From Diplonema papillatum (taxonomy: Eukaryota; Euglenozoa; Diplonemea; Diplonemida; Diplonemidae): DNA of 64,000 nt. The notes beneath the pieces were generated by a model. That model was not told where the DNA came from. It did not search any database and saw only the letters and a program-made list of their open reading frames with translations. The translations under genes and the position numbers were made by a program. The stretch is taken from NCBI GenBank assembly GCA_030068145.1, contig JAPJBO010000854.1, positions 22,501 through 86,500 of the forward strand. The letters are read 5' to 3'. This document shows positions 53,746 to 64,000 of this stretch, piece after piece (positions within the stretch are counted from its first letter, which is position 1; every line of letters starts with the position of its first letter).

Positions 53746-54209
53746 GAGGAAGCGGCACTCCTCAAGCAGCGCAGAGGACTTTGCCCAGTGTACGAAAAGA
53801 GGAAGCGGCACTCCTCAAGCAGCGCAGAGGACTTTGCCCAGTGTACGAAAAGAGGAAGCGGCACTCCTCAAGCAGCGCAGAGGACTTTGCCCAGTGTACG
53901 AAAAGAGGAAGCGGCACTCCTCAAGCAGCGCAGAGGACTTTGCCCAGTGTACGAAAAGAGGAAGCGGCACTCCTCAAGCAGCGCAGAGGACTTTGCCCAG
54001 TGTACGAAAAGAGGAAGCGGCACTCCTCAAGCAGCGCAGAGGACTTTGCCCAGTGTACGAAAAGAGGAAGCGGCACTCCTCAAGCAGCGCAGAGGACTTT
54101 GCCCAGTGTACGAAAAGAGGAAGCGGCACTCCCAAACCAGTGCAGAGGACTTTGCCCAGTGTGCGAAAAGAGGAAGCGGCACTCCCAAAACAGTGCAGAG
54201 GACTTTGCC
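53746..54209. repeat. 53-bp minisatellite, 8.75 copies
   Basis: The unit starts gaggaagcggcactcctcaa. The first seven units are identical or nearly so; the last two vary. All three forward frames are open across it because the unit has no stop in any register. I regard it as non-coding. Confidence 0.93.
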
Positions 54210-54552
54210 AAGAAAACTGTGTGTTTCCTTCCGTGTGTCACGATACGAGGAACCGGTGATGGAAACGGGAGCGCTTCCTACGGTTGCTTCTCGTTTACCT
54301 CAGAACCCTCGCCCCCGAATGGAGAAGGACGTCCGTGCTTCAGTGCATGCTCTCCGGACGAGGAGGACTTGAGGCTGGCCCACTAATTCTGTGATTGCCC
54401 TCCACAAATAAAATTCACCCTCGTGGAAAGCCTTCCGCGCTTTGCTCAGGGACCAGTTTTGATGGGCTCCACCAAGCTTCTCAGTGCCGAATCTTAGGAG
54501 GTGCAAACACGCAATCAGATATAACGTGCGACGTTAAATCGGGGACTGCGAA

Positions 54553-55020
54553 TGGAACACCATTCACTGCCCAGCGAAGGATGGGGCACCGTCGACTGCA
54601 TTGCGAAGGATGTGCGAAGGGGGGCCACGATTCACTGCACTGCGAAGGATGGAACACAATTGCCTGCACTGCGAAGGACATACACTGCACCGGAAAGGAT
54701 GAGACACCAATCACTGCACTGCGAAGGACATACACTGCACCGGAAAGGATGGGACACCAATCACTGCACTGCGAAGGATGGAGTACCATCGATTGCACTG
54801 CGAAGGATGGGTCACGATTCACTGCAGTGCGAAGGATGGAACACAATTGCCTGCACTGCGAAGGACATACACTGCACCGGAAAGGATGGGACACCAATCA
54901 CTGCACTGCGAAGGATGGAGTACCATCGATTGCACTGCGAAGGATGGGTCACGATTCACTGCAGTGCGAAGGATGGGGCACCAGAGACTGCACTGCGAAG
55001 GATCGAGCACCATTCCATGC
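54553..55020. repeat. About 30-bp repeat with higher-order period near 188 bp
   Basis: Units of the type cactgcactgcgaaggatgg, with different spacers; a block starting 'ggatggaacacaattgcc' recurs at about 54647 and 54835. Confidence 0.85.
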
Positions 55021-55279
55021 AAAGACCGAACGCCGGGCACTTGCTTACTGATCAGGGGTCACGGCCACGGGCGTGGCAACAACACGCTACTGTGGTCCCG
55101 ACTTGTCACTGGCAGAAGTGTTGGGCTCGCACAGATCAACGTGTGCTGGGTCGAGTGTTTGGTGATACGCTTCTTCGATCCGGGCTCCGGAAGCGCCGGC
55201 AGCATCGTTCGTGATGATTGAGCACCCTGCCCCTACATCTCCCTACACTCCACGCAACCCCCCCCCTTTTGTACCACAA

Positions 55280-55460
55280 TCTGTAGCATGGGCGGTCCTG
55301 GCTATAACGAGCTACGAGCTGACAAACCAGATGCTGTCCTGTCTGCAATCAGGTTCCGCGCTGGTGGTGGGTCCGCCTTCGACTGTCCGCGACTAAAAGG
55401 ACCGAAAAACGGTGTTGAGCACATAACCACTTCAAGCACGTTCTTGCACTCCCCCCTCTG
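55280..55460. repeat. R2 copy
   Basis: Ends aagcacgttcttgcac then CCCCCTC. Confidence 0.65.
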
Positions 55461-55735
55461 GTAACACCTTTTGGGTCTTCTAAGCCCCGAGCGACCGCCC
55501 TCGGATGTTCGTCTAAGTAAAGCTCGTTTCGTATGCTCTGTTTCTTATACCTCTTGCTCGAAGGGCCCCTTTCCAGTCTACATCGCGTGCCTGCACCGCG
55601 CCTACCAGTGGCTGCAAAAGCCGAGCCACCTCCGCGGCCCGTCGACGACCGAGGTTGTTCGAATGAAACTCTCACCGACCTCAGCTGTTGAAGATCTACG
55701 CGCTAAACTTAAGCATATCACTCAGCGCAGGAAAA

Positions 55736-55885
55736 GAAAGCAACAGGGGTAACGGCGAGTGAAAGCAACAGGGGTAACGGCGAGTGAAAGCAACAGGGGT
55801 AACGGCGAGTGAAAGCAACAGGGGTAACGGCGAGTGAAAGCAACAGGGGTAACGGCGAGTGAAAGCAACAGGGGTAACGGCGAGT
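55736..55885. repeat. 25-bp minisatellite, 6 copies
   Basis: Unit gaaagcaacaggggtaacgg + cgagt, perfect. Confidence 0.95.
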
Positions 55886-56239
55886 GAACAGGGCAGAGCC
55901 CAAGCCTGAACCGGTGTTCTACGGATATCCGGAATGTGGCGCAAGCTGCTTGGGGACACAACTGGCGTCGAGGTAAGTCTCCTGGAATGGGGTATCCACA
56001 GAGGGTGAGAGTCCCGTATTTCCTCGACGAGCCATGTTGGTTAACTCCTGGCTAGCACGAGTCGCCCAGTTTGGGAATGCTGAGCTAATGGGCAGGTATC
56101 CCTCTGCTAAGGCTAAATATCTCCCGGAGGCCGATCGCGAACAAGTACAGTGATGGAAGCGGGGATCGCAGAAGTGCAGCGGGCGGATCACCCTTCGACG
56201 CTTCGCGCGTTTTAAAGTGTCAGCAGTTCAGTTTGCCTC

Positions 56240-56415
56240 CTTTCAGGGTCCTTTCAGGGTCCTTCCAGGGTCCTTTTAGGGTCCTTTCAGGGTCCCGGCG
56301 GTTTGGCGACACGTTTTGGGGCATTTTATCAACCCACACCGGTGTGGATCAAACTTTCCTGGGGTTTCCGAATGTTTTTGGGTTCCCTGTGTGGTCCAGT
56401 CGGGCTGTTTTTTGT
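56240..56415 (-). repeat. R1 copy with short minisatellite, reverse orientation
   Basis: Five imperfect units of tttcagggtcc, then the R1 flank (ggcgacacgttttggggcat, then 'ttcctggggtttccgaatg'). It is the inverted relative of 16.7-17.46 kb. Confidence 0.8.
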
Positions 56416-56711
56416 GGCCCGCGATGTATTGCATGGACTGCGCGTCATCGCGAGGCAAGAATGCTGGAAAAAGATGGCCGTCATTTCGCAAAGAAGAAAA
56501 CAACCAACCACCCCCGGGTGGGCTAGTCTGACACAGAGGGAAAAAAACAACAACAACGAGAAACGTCGAAAGACACCAGACTGTACATCAACCCCGGTTG
56601 ATTGTCGGCAACACAATCGTGATTTTCCCATGGAGGGCACCGAACGGGTGGGTTCATACAGCAGATATCGAAAGCGCAATCTAAAAAGGAAAAAAAGAGA
56701 GGTGGAGTAAG

Positions 56712-56899
56712 ATGAGCCGTCCGATCACCCGCATCATCCGCTTCCTCAGCAAGGACGGCAAAGTGTACCTGGGGGAACAACCTCCCCCAGGGGCGCGGGC
56801 GGCGACGGTCCTGGAGGGCAACGTTTTCGAGACGCTGGCCCGTACCGACAAGACGGCAGTCATCGACCGTCTTCTGTCGCCCATCGTCCCGACAGAAAT
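56712..56899 (+). CDS. FAHD2-like hydrolase, exon 1
   Basis: First exon of a 286-residue protein. MSRPITRIIRFLSKDGKVYL, then ...LLSPIVPTE, is the N-terminal beta-domain of the fumarylacetoacetate hydrolase (FAH) superfamily. It ends in phase 2 before gtatgc. ATG 56712 is the first in frame and matches the family start. Confidence 0.82.
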
Positions 56900-57586
56900 G
56901 TATGCTTTCCTTCAGCCGAAGCGCTTGTCGATCCCGCAGTGCATTTGTGCACACGCATGTAATCCGGCCCCATTCCGATCGTTTTCTTATGTGCACACGC
57001 ATGTAATTCGGCCCCATTCCGATCGTTTTCTTATGTGCACACGCATGTAATTCGGCCCCATTCCGATCGTTTTCTTATGTGCACACGCATGTAATTCGGC
57101 CCCATTCCGATCGTTTTCTTATGTGCACACGCATGTAATTCGGCCCCATTCCGATCGTTTTCTTATGTGCACACACACGTAATTCAGCCCCGTTCCGATC
57201 GTTTTCTCATGAAGATATGAACCCGAGTCGTCGATTCTGTCGTAGTTAGCAGTCCCCGAGTTTCGCTAGCTTTGCGACCTACACGGAGAACGAACCCTCC
57301 GAAGCGACCCTTTGCTATTTGGAAAGGATCGACACTTCGGGGCTACTGTGTACCAGTGATGCTTTCGAATGTACTGCCAGTTGCGAAATCTCAAAGGAGG
57401 TAAGTGTGCTGTAGCCCACACGAAACACAGGTAATCTGGGTTCAGTGGCGGGCGTAAGCGTTCAACAAAAAAGGACCCCTTACATTGTAGTTGTATTGTT
57501 TTCTCCCCCTCTAGCCTCCGTCGAAATGAGCACAAGGCAGTCCCTCGAGTATTTCTTACCTTTCCTTATCCCTCGGCCACCCACAG
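56900..57586 (+). other. FAHD2-like intron with 44-bp repeats and R3
   Basis: It contains six copies of a 44-bp unit (acacgcatgtaatccggccc...) at 56947-57210 and an R3 element (-) at about 57370-57560. Acceptor cggccacccacag ends 57586. Confidence 0.85.
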
Positions 57587-58259
57587 CTTTTGCATCGGCC
57601 TCAACTACTTGAAGCACTTCGAGGAATCGGCGAAGCTGCGTGGGCACACGCTGCCGGAGAAGCCGGCCATCTTTTGCAAGTCGCGCGCGTCGTTGAACCA
57701 CCCGGAGTCTCCCGTTTGGATCCCGAGGCTCCCCCGTGGCGATGAGCTCGACTATGAAGTCGAGCTGGCGTTCGTGATCGGGAAGACGTGCCGGAATGTG
57801 TCGAAGGAAACCGCGCTGAGCTACGTGCACGGGTACACCGTGGGCAACGACGTTTCGAGCCGCCACTGGCAGAAGAACGCGGGTGCGGGGCAGTGGAACA
57901 AGGGGAAGTCGTTCGACACGTTCACGCCGCTCGGACCTGTTTTGGTCACAACAGACGAGATCATGGACCCGCAGAAGCTGGTCCTGAGGAGCATCGTCAA
58001 CGGGGAAGTCCGACAGAACTCGAACACTTCGGACATGATCTTCTCGGTGGCACAAATCATCGAATGGCTCTCGACCGAGCAAACGCTCCTCCCGGGCACT
58101 GTCGTCCTCACTGGGACACCCGAGGGTGTTGCCGCTGGCATGAAGCAACCGAAGTGGCTGAAGTCAGGCGACATCGTCGAGTGTGACATCGAGAGCATCG
58201 GCATCCTGCGCAACTTCATCTGCGACGCCCCTGCTGATCTTCTCACGAGCAAGATGTGA
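57587..58259 (+). CDS. FAHD2-like hydrolase, exon 2
   Basis: The junction gives VPTEIFCIGLNYLKHFEES. Metal-binding residues are E120 and E122 (DELDYEVELAF) and D151 (YTVGNDVSSRHWQ); catalytic-site motifs WNKGKSFDTFTPLGP and LTGTPEGVAAG follow. FAH-superfamily enzymes cleave C-C bonds in acylpyruvates or related beta-keto acids, or decarboxylate oxaloacetate. Closest to the FAHD2/YcgM-type proteins by layout; exact substrate unknown, mitochondria or cytosol possible. Confidence 0.85.
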
Positions 58260-60480
58260 AGTCTATACCCCCCCCGGGCATCTTCCTGCGCCGTTTCGAT
58301 TGATTCACAGAGTTCGGTGCCGTGGAAATCACCGTGCTTCAGAATCGCACCACTACTCGAGTTCCGCCAGCTCGAATTCGGGGGTTTGCGTCACGAGTTT
58401 CCGCGCGCAACTCCATCAGAACCAAAAAGCATGCACAGACGCGTGGGGTTCTTTTTATTCGCTGTGACCCTTTACATCTGGCCTGTGCCCTCGTGTGCAT
58501 GAATACACGTCGCCTCGCGAGAACCGCGGTTTTACGACTGCGAAGGCCCGTAGAATCCCGTGCCGAATAACCTGTTGCGTTTGGAGACATGCTTCGGAAT
58601 ACATTGAGGTACTCGTTGGGGGTGTTTTTTTTTTGTATAAGCACCTGCTTTGTAGGAAATACTTGAGGAGGCTGCCAGTTGCAAAAGATCAAAGGAGGTA
58701 AATGTGCTGTAGCCCACACGAAACACAGGTGAATCTGGGTTCAGTGGCGGGCGTAAGCGTTCAACAAAAAAGACCCTCTTTGTAGTTGTATTGTTTCTCC
58801 CCCTCTAGCCTCCTTCGAAGTAAGCACAAGGCAGCCCCTCGAGTATTTTTGCGATAACCAATTTCTGCTTCCCTGGAGACAGTATTTGTTACAGCTAAAA
58901 AGAACGTTGGCAGCGGTTTAACCAAATCACATGCAGGCTAAATCGCACAAACAACCGCTCGTGCTCCGGTGCCTATTCTTTTACCCGGAACCTAGTTTTT
59001 GCTTCTGCCGAAAAAAAAAAAAAAAAACAGGTCAGAAAACCCACCCAACCGGATATCCGACCCGTTTTTTACGCTCCACGGTCGAGGGTTGCAGCACCCT
59101 GCGGAGTCTGAAATGCGCCGCCGAAAAGTCCTTTCGCAACCAAACCGCTCGTCCCTCTCGGGATCGAGCGGCGATCCAAAAAAAAAAAAAAAAAAAAAAA
59201 ACGTTTCGCGGGGTTCCTTTTTGTTCTTTTTTTCTATCTTCGAATTGAGCACCTGCTTGCTTTGCAAGAAAAATACACGAGGAGGCGGCCAGTCGCTAAA
59301 ATCACGAAGGGGAAATGTGTTGTCGTTCAATCGAAGCACGGGTACAACCGGAGTTTTAGTGCCGGGCGTGAGCGTTCGAGAAAAGAAGATCCTCGCTGTT
59401 TCTCCCCCCCCCCCGGCATATGGAAACGCTCAGAACCGATAAAGAACAAAAAAAGTCGTACCCAACACAGGACGAGAAGGAAGGAGCAGCACCACCAGAA
59501 CCGAGAAAGAACAAAAAAAGAAGAATACTACGCATCAAACCCACCACCCTCCCCAACCCGGGCTTCCTTTTTACCCCTGCAAACCCGTGAATAGGTGCAA
59601 CGGGAGTATCTGGCAACCGCTGCTTAACATGTGGTTCATGTACTTAAAAGAACTCAATGCTTAACAGTGCTCACGTGGGCGGTGTCTTCGGACAGCACCT
59701 CGTGATGTTCGCATCACAAAACAAAGAAGACAGTGAAATGGTCGTTACCTGGTCGGGTTTCGCTCGCGACCGTTTCCTGAACAATCCTTCACTAAATCCG
59801 CGGTTAAATAACCTGGCCTCAGTGGTGCAAGCACCACGCGCTCTTCAAACCCAAGAAACATTTTCCCCCCTCTAGCCTCCGTCGAAATCTGCACCGGGTA
59901 GCTCCTCCAAGTATCGTTTTTCGTCCTAAGCTGTACAATCTTGTAGTCAGTTGCCCTGCAATGCACTCCCCAAAACAGCCCCATCGACCATCCCCTATTG
60001 CGAGGTTCGTTCCAGAGGTGGCCGCCAGTTGTGAGATGCAAAAGGAGGCTGGCGCAGCGTGGTGCTTACGAGCGTGCAGATACGAGATACAACAGAGGAA
60101 TATGCTCCCCATCCGAAAGGACCCACAGAGGACCTGGCTGTGACGAGCTGTGAAAAACCTGTCTGACATGGCAAACACGCATCGCTGTCCGGTCTGCAGA
60201 CCAGGCTCCGCGCTGGTGATAGGCCGCCTCATGTGTCCGTGGGAAGTGCGGTACGTAGATAGGACACTTTGTGGTGTTGAGTACATACCAGTTCAAGCTC
60301 CGAGCACATTCTTGCATTTTCCCACCCCTCGCCCCACTTCTTGGAAATCAGCCCCGCGAGCGCTTCTGAGCTGGAGCTGCCATGATTCGTCGCCGCGACA
60401 AAAGAGAACAAAGAAAGAAAGGGAAGACGTATTCGGTTTCTGTCCTGCAGGCTGCTTTTCCGCGCTTTTCGTCTGCTTTT
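58260..60480. other. Intergenic with R3, R2 and poly(A) tracts
   Basis: R3 copies (-) at about 58629-58850 and 59240-59400, A-runs at about 59011-59028 and 59178-59201, R2 at about 60130-60330. No gene. Confidence 0.6.
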
Positions 60481-61603
60481 CCGCACTTAACCATGGTTAA
60501 GAAGATGTACGAAAACCTCGACACAGATATATCTCAAAGCATCTGCAGCATAACACGAAAAGCCTCTAGGGCTCACATTTATTTGAATGAACATCCTGCT
60601 CTGTCGAGGTGGCCAGGAGCAGCGGCGCTCCTCGTTTAGCACGTCTCTCCTGCAATGGGGTATACAGAACGAGGGGAAACCGCAATCAACGAAAGCGACA
60701 CGGAAGGCTGGTTCATGTGAATGGCAAGACAGGCCAAGCCGAATCCGACCACCAAAAGTTGCGAGTGACCGGCAACGACGCGCCCACTTGATACCTCTGC
60801 TCCTGAGCGCAACACCACCGTCTCCATTCTTCTCCGCGCGGGGAAGCTCCCGCACCGGCCCAGAGCTCAACCTTTCTTCAAAGGGAGTCGAGGGCCAGAA
60901 CAGGAACTTTGACGCGAAAACGGGGGGGTGGGGGCCTGAAAGCGGGTATTTGAGCTCGCGACGAAATCTCAAAGCTTGTCTCTCGACCCTGATCTCTGGC
61001 AGCAGCCTCCCTCCCCAGTATGGCCTTGCTTCATGTGAAGGACAGGGCATACCCAACACGCATGCGAGTTTCAAAAGGAGGGGAAATGTGCGCACAAAAA
61101 CGTGGGGGCCCGAGATCGCATTCCTACCGAACGTGTACTCGGTGTCGGTCGCAAGAACTCCAGAAATGAGCGCGCTCTAAAATGAGTCGTATAGTCGGCA
61201 ATGTGCAACAAAGCCACACGCACACACACAAGCACACGTACTGCCACCACCGCACATACGATCCGCAACCCTACTTTAACGAACTCCAGGCCCCGCTGAC
61301 CGTGAAAATGAACGCCGGGGTGTGTTGCAGGTGTCAAATTCGTCGAAGTTAAGAAGAACTCCACCGATCTATCGAGCAAGCTTTTACATGTCTCTGCGCG
61401 TTCCTTTGTCCCGAGTAAGAATCTTTCTTATGAACAAAGATAGCTCAAAGCATTTGCAAAATAACACGAAAAGCCTCTAGGCAAAAACCCGTTTTCACAT
61501 TTCTTATGAAGGGGGGGTCGGTCCAGCTTTAGGGTGCGTCGAGTTCTAGTCTCAACTAATCTCCGCCGTATTATCCACCAGCCTTGCAGTATATACACCT
61601 GTC
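60481..61603. other. Intergenic with R5 copies
   Basis: R5 at about 60495-60570 and 61434-61500. Open frames at 60487-61180 lie on both strands without motifs; I do not support a gene. Confidence 0.5.
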
Positions 61604-61755
61604 TAGGGACAGAAGGAATCTCATTGGTCCATTCATGCGCGTCTTTAATTAGAAGACGAGGCATTTGGCTACCTTAAGAGAGTCTTAGTTACTCCCGCCG
61701 TTTACCCGCTCTCTCAGCGTTGACATTAAGGGCACTGGGCAGAAGTCACATTCCA
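61604..61755 (-). rRNA. Large-subunit rRNA fragment, reverse strand
   Basis: On the - strand it reads gtgacttctgcccagtgccc, then aatgtcaacg, gcgggtaaacggcgggagta, ctctcttaaggtagcc and ctgtcccta: LSU rRNA domain IV. It ends sharply at tgtcccta. It shares the variant taattaaagacgcgcatg with the 39.6-kb fragment. Confidence 0.93.
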
Positions 61756-62180
61756 CTCGCCACCGCTGTGATGAAGCGAAATGCTGTGGTATAATTAACC
61801 AGTTGGATTCCTCTTGTTCGTAACAGTTCCAAGCTGACACTTCATTGCGGGCACAACATGCAAGAAGGCCTGGAAGAAATCAGGAGCCGCGGGTAAATCA
61901 ACACCAAGAGATAATGTATGGTGCCACTCCGGACTTCCCAGGTGACATTGGTAGGTTCAGTCCCCGCCCACCGACCACATACAAAGCTGACCCTCACAAA
62001 CGAACAGAAGTCAAAAGACACCGATCTGTATTTCCATACGGGATCGTCGGAGAGACAGCGCAAGCTTTTATTGAATCCTTCGGACACTGTAGCGGGCTTC
62101 ATCTATCGTGAAGCAAAGAATCGATTGTTCAGAGGGGAGCGTGGGTAGGGGAGGTGGGGGCTCCCCCATCCGGACGGAAA
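61756..62180. other. Upstream region of RWDD2-like gene with R14
   Basis: About 61975-62060 resembles the R14 spacer upstream of the 33-kb coiled-coil exon copies (ctcacaaa..., then cgggatcgtcgga). Possibly a shared 5' regulatory module, or just a repeat. Confidence 0.4.
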
Positions 62181-62279
62181 ATGAGCGTGGTCCGAACGCA
62201 AGTCACGCAAGATGAAATGCTCATCGCATGGCGCGCGCTGATCGACGAGCTGAGTGACCTCCGCGACACGTACGAAATT
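62181..62279 (+). CDS. RWDD2-like protein, exon 1
   Basis: 33 codons (MSVVRTQVTQDEMLIAWRAL, then IDELSDLRDTYEI) give the first helix of an RWD domain (ELxxLxxxY). Phase-0 donor gtatgc at 62280. ATG 62181 follows an AG leader. Confidence 0.75.
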
Positions 62280-62620
62280 GTATGCAGCTTTACTTGTAAG
62301 CAGCAGGCAGAAGTTATCCCCTTGTGTAGTCATCTAAAGCTTAGTTGCATTTCCGAGCCAATCGTATCTCACGGAGGGTCAATTGGCTGAAAATGGCAAT
62401 AACCCCTTTGCATTGTAAACTTCCGTGTGCGCCTGACCTTCCCTTTTGCAGCAGAATCAACCGGCCGATTGCGACGTCACAACCACCTTCAATGATATTG
62501 AGGAACTTGAGAGACTTGAGAGACTTGACTTGAGAGACTTGAAAGACTTGAGCGACTTGACTTGAGAGACTTGAGAGGGCAGTGCTTGCAAGGCATTTAA
62601 AAGCACCTACCCACCCTCAG
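62280..62620 (+). other. RWDD2-like intron
   Basis: Contains an agacttgag-type short tandem repeat at about 62505-62580; acceptor acccaccctcag ends 62620. Confidence 0.7.
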
Positions 62621-63625
62621 GGCGTCAATCCAGAGTGGCTGGGAACAGCGATCCGACAGGGCACAGCGAAGGACCTCGACCCGCCGACGCGCCCAATAGG
62701 CCTGTCCATCAGCGCGGCGACGCCGCTGCACCGGGTGAAGCTGGTGAAGGAGAGCCGGGGCGTGTTCAAAAACGCGCGGCTCGAGTGCGAGCTGCTGTAC
62801 CACATCCCCCCCGGCTACCCCGTCGTGCCCCCCGTAGAGCAGGGCGCCGGCGACATCGTGGTGAACATGCCGGGCCACCTGGCGAAGAGCTCCATGCAGG
62901 CACTTGGCAGAGACTTGCACATGAGGATGATCGAATTGTACGAGACCCAAGCGGCCTGCGGCGCGCTGCCTAGGTACATCGAGGAGTCGCTCCGGTGGAT
63001 GGAAGAGCGAGAAGTCTGCGAGGCGGTGGCGGCCCACTGCGTGGCCGACCCGGGAAAGGTGGGCAAGTCGAAGAGCAGGGCGTGGGTGCGCTTCCACCAC
63101 GTCGAATCCGAGCTGAAAACGGCCTACGGCCTTATGTGGGCAGCAGACCACCGCTTGGGTGGGTTCCTTGGCAAGGGCCAACCTGGATTTGCCGTTGTAG
63201 AGGGCGATACCGAGCACGTCCGTGTGTGGCTCGAGAAGTTCACATCGGTCGTCCACTGGGGCCCTGTCCCGGCACGGGTCGTCCAGAACGCGGTAATCTC
63301 ACCGGCTTCGGGAGAGCAGCCGCTGCCGCCGCTGAAAGAGCTGTCGCTCAGCGTTCCTTCGTGCGTAACCGTCGGCGGCGCGTTCAACGGGCGGAACTCG
63401 ATTCACTTCGACAAGCTCTTGTCGCATCTCCAAAAAAAAGAGCACCTCGGTGCTGCGGATGACCTCCAGCGGCTTCTAGACGTCTTCCGCCACGACGACG
63501 GACACGTCGATGCCGACAAGACGGAGCTGGCGATACGTGAGTCAGAGAAAGAGAGCGCGTGCGTTGCAGCAAAGAAGAAGACTGACGACAAGAAGAAGAC
63601 GAAGGCCAAGAAACGTCTGCAGTAG
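62621..63625 (+). CDS. RWDD2-like protein, exon 2
   Basis: The junction gives TYEIGVNPEWLG; total 367 residues. The RWD domain continues with ECELLYHIPPGYPVVPP, the family's YPxxPP signature (about 75-92). The C-terminal domain, WVRFHHVESELKTAYGLMWA with GFLGKGQPGFAVVEGD (about 186-235), matches the DUF1115 domain that follows RWD in RWDD2 proteins. A Lys-rich tail (KKKTDDKKKTKAKKRLQ) is extra. RWD domains usually mediate protein-protein binding; the RWDD2 role is poorly known. A broken copy of its 3' part follows. Confidence 0.82.
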   Translation, partial: GVNPEWLGTAIRQGTAKDLDPPTRPIGLSISAATPLHRVKLVKESRGVFKNARLECELLYHIPPGYPVVPPVEQGAGDIVVNMPGHLAKSSMQALGRDLHMRMIELYETQAACGALPRYIEESLRWMEEREVCEAVAAHCVADPGKVGKSKSRAWVRFHHVESELKTAYGLMWAADHRLGGFLGKGQPGFAVVEGDTEHVRVWLEKFTSVVHWGPVPARVVQNAVISPASGEQPLPPLKELSLSVPSCVTVGGAFNGRNSIHFDKLLSHLQKKEHLGAADDLQRLLDVFRHDDGHVDADKTELAIRESEKESACVAAKKKTDDKKKTKAKKRLQ

Positions 63626-63655
63626 CAGCAGCGCTGACACCAATTGCTGCGAACG

Positions 63656-64000
63656 AGTTTGGTCAGTTCACATCGGTCGTTCACTGGGGCCGTGTCCGGC
63701 GGTCGTGCAGAGTGCGATGATCTCACCGGCTTCGGGAGAGCAGCCGCTGTCGCCGCTGAAAGAGCTGTCGCTCAGCGTTCCTTCGTGCGTAACCGTCGGC
63801 GGCGCGTTCAACGGGCGGAACTCGATTCACCTCGACAAGCTCGTGCCGCATCTCCAAAAAAAAGAGCACCTCGGTGCTGTGGATGACCTCCTGCGGCTTC
63901 TAGACGCCACGACGACGGACACGCGTGCGTTGCAGCAAAGAAGAAGACTGAACACAAGAAGACGAAGGCCAAGAAGCGTCTGCAGTAGTAGCAGCGCTGG
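63656..64000 (+). pseudogene. 3' partial tandem copy of RWDD2-like gene
   Basis: It matches 63225-63635 with several small deletions (for example cgtgtccggcggtcgtgc) and so is out of frame. It runs off the window. Confidence 0.88.

Noticed and set aside
53701..54386. Three overlapping frames with QRRGLCPVYEKRK repeats
   Set aside because: The same 53-bp unit in three registers; not evidence of protein.
1..64000. tRNA, snRNA, spliced-leader RNA genes or CRISPR arrays
   Set aside because: None could be supported. The tandem arrays have no unique spacers of uniform length, and I found no cloverleaf with matching A and B boxes.

Overview
This is nuclear DNA from a microbial eukaryote. Coding exons are very GC-rich. 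They sit in long, more AT-rich, repeat-filled intergenic and intronic DNA. Introns are GT-AG, and most donors read GTRTG. Every gene I can support (about ten) lies on the + strand. Most start codons have an AG acceptor-like site 10-60 nt upstream, which is compatible with spliced-leader trans-splicing. Same-strand gene order, GT-AG cis-introns and large repeats together suggest an excavate such as a diplonemid or other euglenozoan. That is an inference of moderate-to-low confidence; dinoflagellates and other repeat-rich protists are not excluded.

Layout: 1-0.7 kb, the 3' end of an unidentified gene plus a broken copy; 3.3-4.7 kb, a membrane-anchored 2OG-Fe(II)-oxygenase-like protein; 7.5-15 kb, two arrays, each with truncated 5' copies followed by a full-length secreted GH56 hyaluronidase-family gene; 16.7-17.5 kb, an 11-bp minisatellite; 17.5-23.6 kb, a 1,861-residue single-exon protein preceded by a partial 5' copy; 24.4-26.2 kb, a coiled-coil protein with a UVR-like C-terminus; 33-42.9 kb, a four-exon coiled-coil gene whose introns carry partial exon copies and a roughly 3.7-kb TIR element; 43-48 kb, tandem repeats and a foldback transposon with a 9-bp target duplication; 48.3-49.6 kb, an RABL3-like GTPase with a 5' partial copy; 51.6-53.3 kb, a three-exon mitochondrial calcium uniporter; 53.7-55.9 kb, several minisatellites; 56.7-58.3 kb, an FAHD2-like hydrolase; 62.2-63.6 kb, an RWDD2-like protein with a 3' partial copy.

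The genes do not form a pathway; they are housekeeping or flagellate-type proteins side by side. The most unusual theme is that at seven or more places a truncated copy of an exon ('echo') sits beside the complete exon. In the hyaluronidase arrays the echoes share a breakpoint, yet each echo resembles its own neighbouring gene, which suggests sequence exchange. Several dispersed repeat families, named R1-R14 here for reference, recur through the non-coding DNA. One of them (R7) lies just upstream of many exon starts.
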